A stretch of 64,000 bases of DNA. Source: Kuschelorhynchus macadamiae (lineage: Eukaryota > Arthropoda > Insecta > Coleoptera > Curculionidae). A program made the position numbers and the translations under genes. Below the pieces are notes generated by a model, which ran no database searches, had not been told where the DNA came from, and worked only from the letters and a program-made list of their open reading frames with translations. This document shows positions 63,475 through 64,000 of this stretch, in pieces (position 1 is the first letter of the stretch; each line of letters begins with the position of its first letter). The stretch is from positions 194,501-258,500 of the forward strand of contig JAUTXW010000064.1 in NCBI GenBank assembly GCA_030620095.1, in the 5' to 3' direction.

Positions 63475-64000
63475 TTATTTTAGGTATGCCACAAGAAGTG
63501 TCTTCTTTCCTCGAAACTTAGGGTTTGCAGGCAGCAAAGAAGAGCTCTAGTACCTTTTATATGACAGACCTTGATATGGAAAATTAACTTTATATAAGAG
63601 TTATTTGGCAAATCTATTTGGTACTGTTTCGATTCTGTCCATGTGGCACTGATATGATATGCTCCATATTGCTAAGAACCAATGTGTTATAAAGACACAC
63701 AATTGCTTTGCTATCAGTCTTGCTTTATATGTCGTTTTATAAAGCCCAGGAATCTAAAAACCCTAAATACAAAGCTATCAATGCAGATTAACAGTTAGAT
63801 TTTCATAAAAAATAACGCCCAGATCGGTCAAAGAAGTAACAACTTTAAAACATACGTTATCTATGAAGAAGGTGAAGTGTTTATATGAGCACTTTAGATT
63901 TAGGAATGTGAAGGTCAGACTGCAGTGAATTGAAAGCTGGTGAAAATAATTTTAAGTCGTTTGCATGTAAAAGACACATTTTAAAACAAAATATTATATG
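63475..64000 (-). pseudogene. LINE reverse-transcriptase fragment at the window edge
   Basis: On the minus strand from 64000: ANDLKLFSPAFNSLQSDL (active-site block, YADD altered to HAND), then FKVVTSLTDLGVIF, and a C-terminal block CHMDRIETVPNRFAK, FPYQGLSYK across frameshifts to about 63475. It continues beyond the window and interrupts the hAT remnant. Confidence 0.8.

Overview
The window is AT-rich insect-type genomic DNA, probably from a beetle. This rests on the fly/beetle-like PMP70 protein, short phase-matched splice sites, mariner-type transposases, jockey/CR1-like LINEs and long (TA)n arrays. I cannot name the species. Almost all of the window is one host gene stretched by transposons.

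Host gene. Two plus-strand exons of a peroxisomal ABC half-transporter (ABCD3/PMP70 family) are visible: 5311-5550 and 45543-47151. They join in frame across a single 39,992-base intron. The second exon carries nearly all of the transmembrane domain and the whole nucleotide-binding domain in one piece. The extreme N-terminus (about 45 residues by comparison with family length) is not seen and should lie left of 5311, probably outside the window.

Left flank (1-5310). Two degenerate LINE 5' halves meet tail to tail: a plus-strand endonuclease region (1-1640) and a minus-strand zinc-knuckle ORF1 plus endonuclease (1690-3890).

Intron (5551-45542), in order: scattered LINE reverse-transcriptase pieces; a probable solo LTR (9895-10549); a degenerate tandem satellite (10600-11460); long (TA)n arrays with a tandemly copied hairpin unit; an internally deleted mariner (about 16903-17978); a complete, young but pol-less LTR retrotransposon on the minus strand (18620-24691, 4-base target duplication); and a 10.8-kb DNA transposon (27581-38405) with a perfect 8-base target duplication and 17-base terminal inverted repeats. 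That transposon carries a two-exon transposase gene (BED-like finger plus P-like DDE/RNase H motifs) and has swallowed a 2.9-kb mariner with 765-base inverted repeats. A LINE 3' fragment, several MITEs and a decayed mariner transposase follow.

Right flank (47152-64000). A 756-base MITE and a 2.6-kb mariner each sit exactly inside a (TA)n array. The mariner (54735-57367) appears intact: joining across a 56-base mini-intron gives an open 353-residue transposase with DD41D spacing, and its long inverted repeats duplicate the start of the transposase. Further right are a 460-base (TA)n array, LINE and hAT fragments, and a 636-base tandem duplication.

How it fits together. Only the ABC transporter looks like a host gene. 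The larger transposon genes in its intron all lie antisense to it. The two most notable objects are the 10.8-kb transposon, whose architecture I cannot match to a well-characterised superfamily, and the apparently intact intron-containing mariner.
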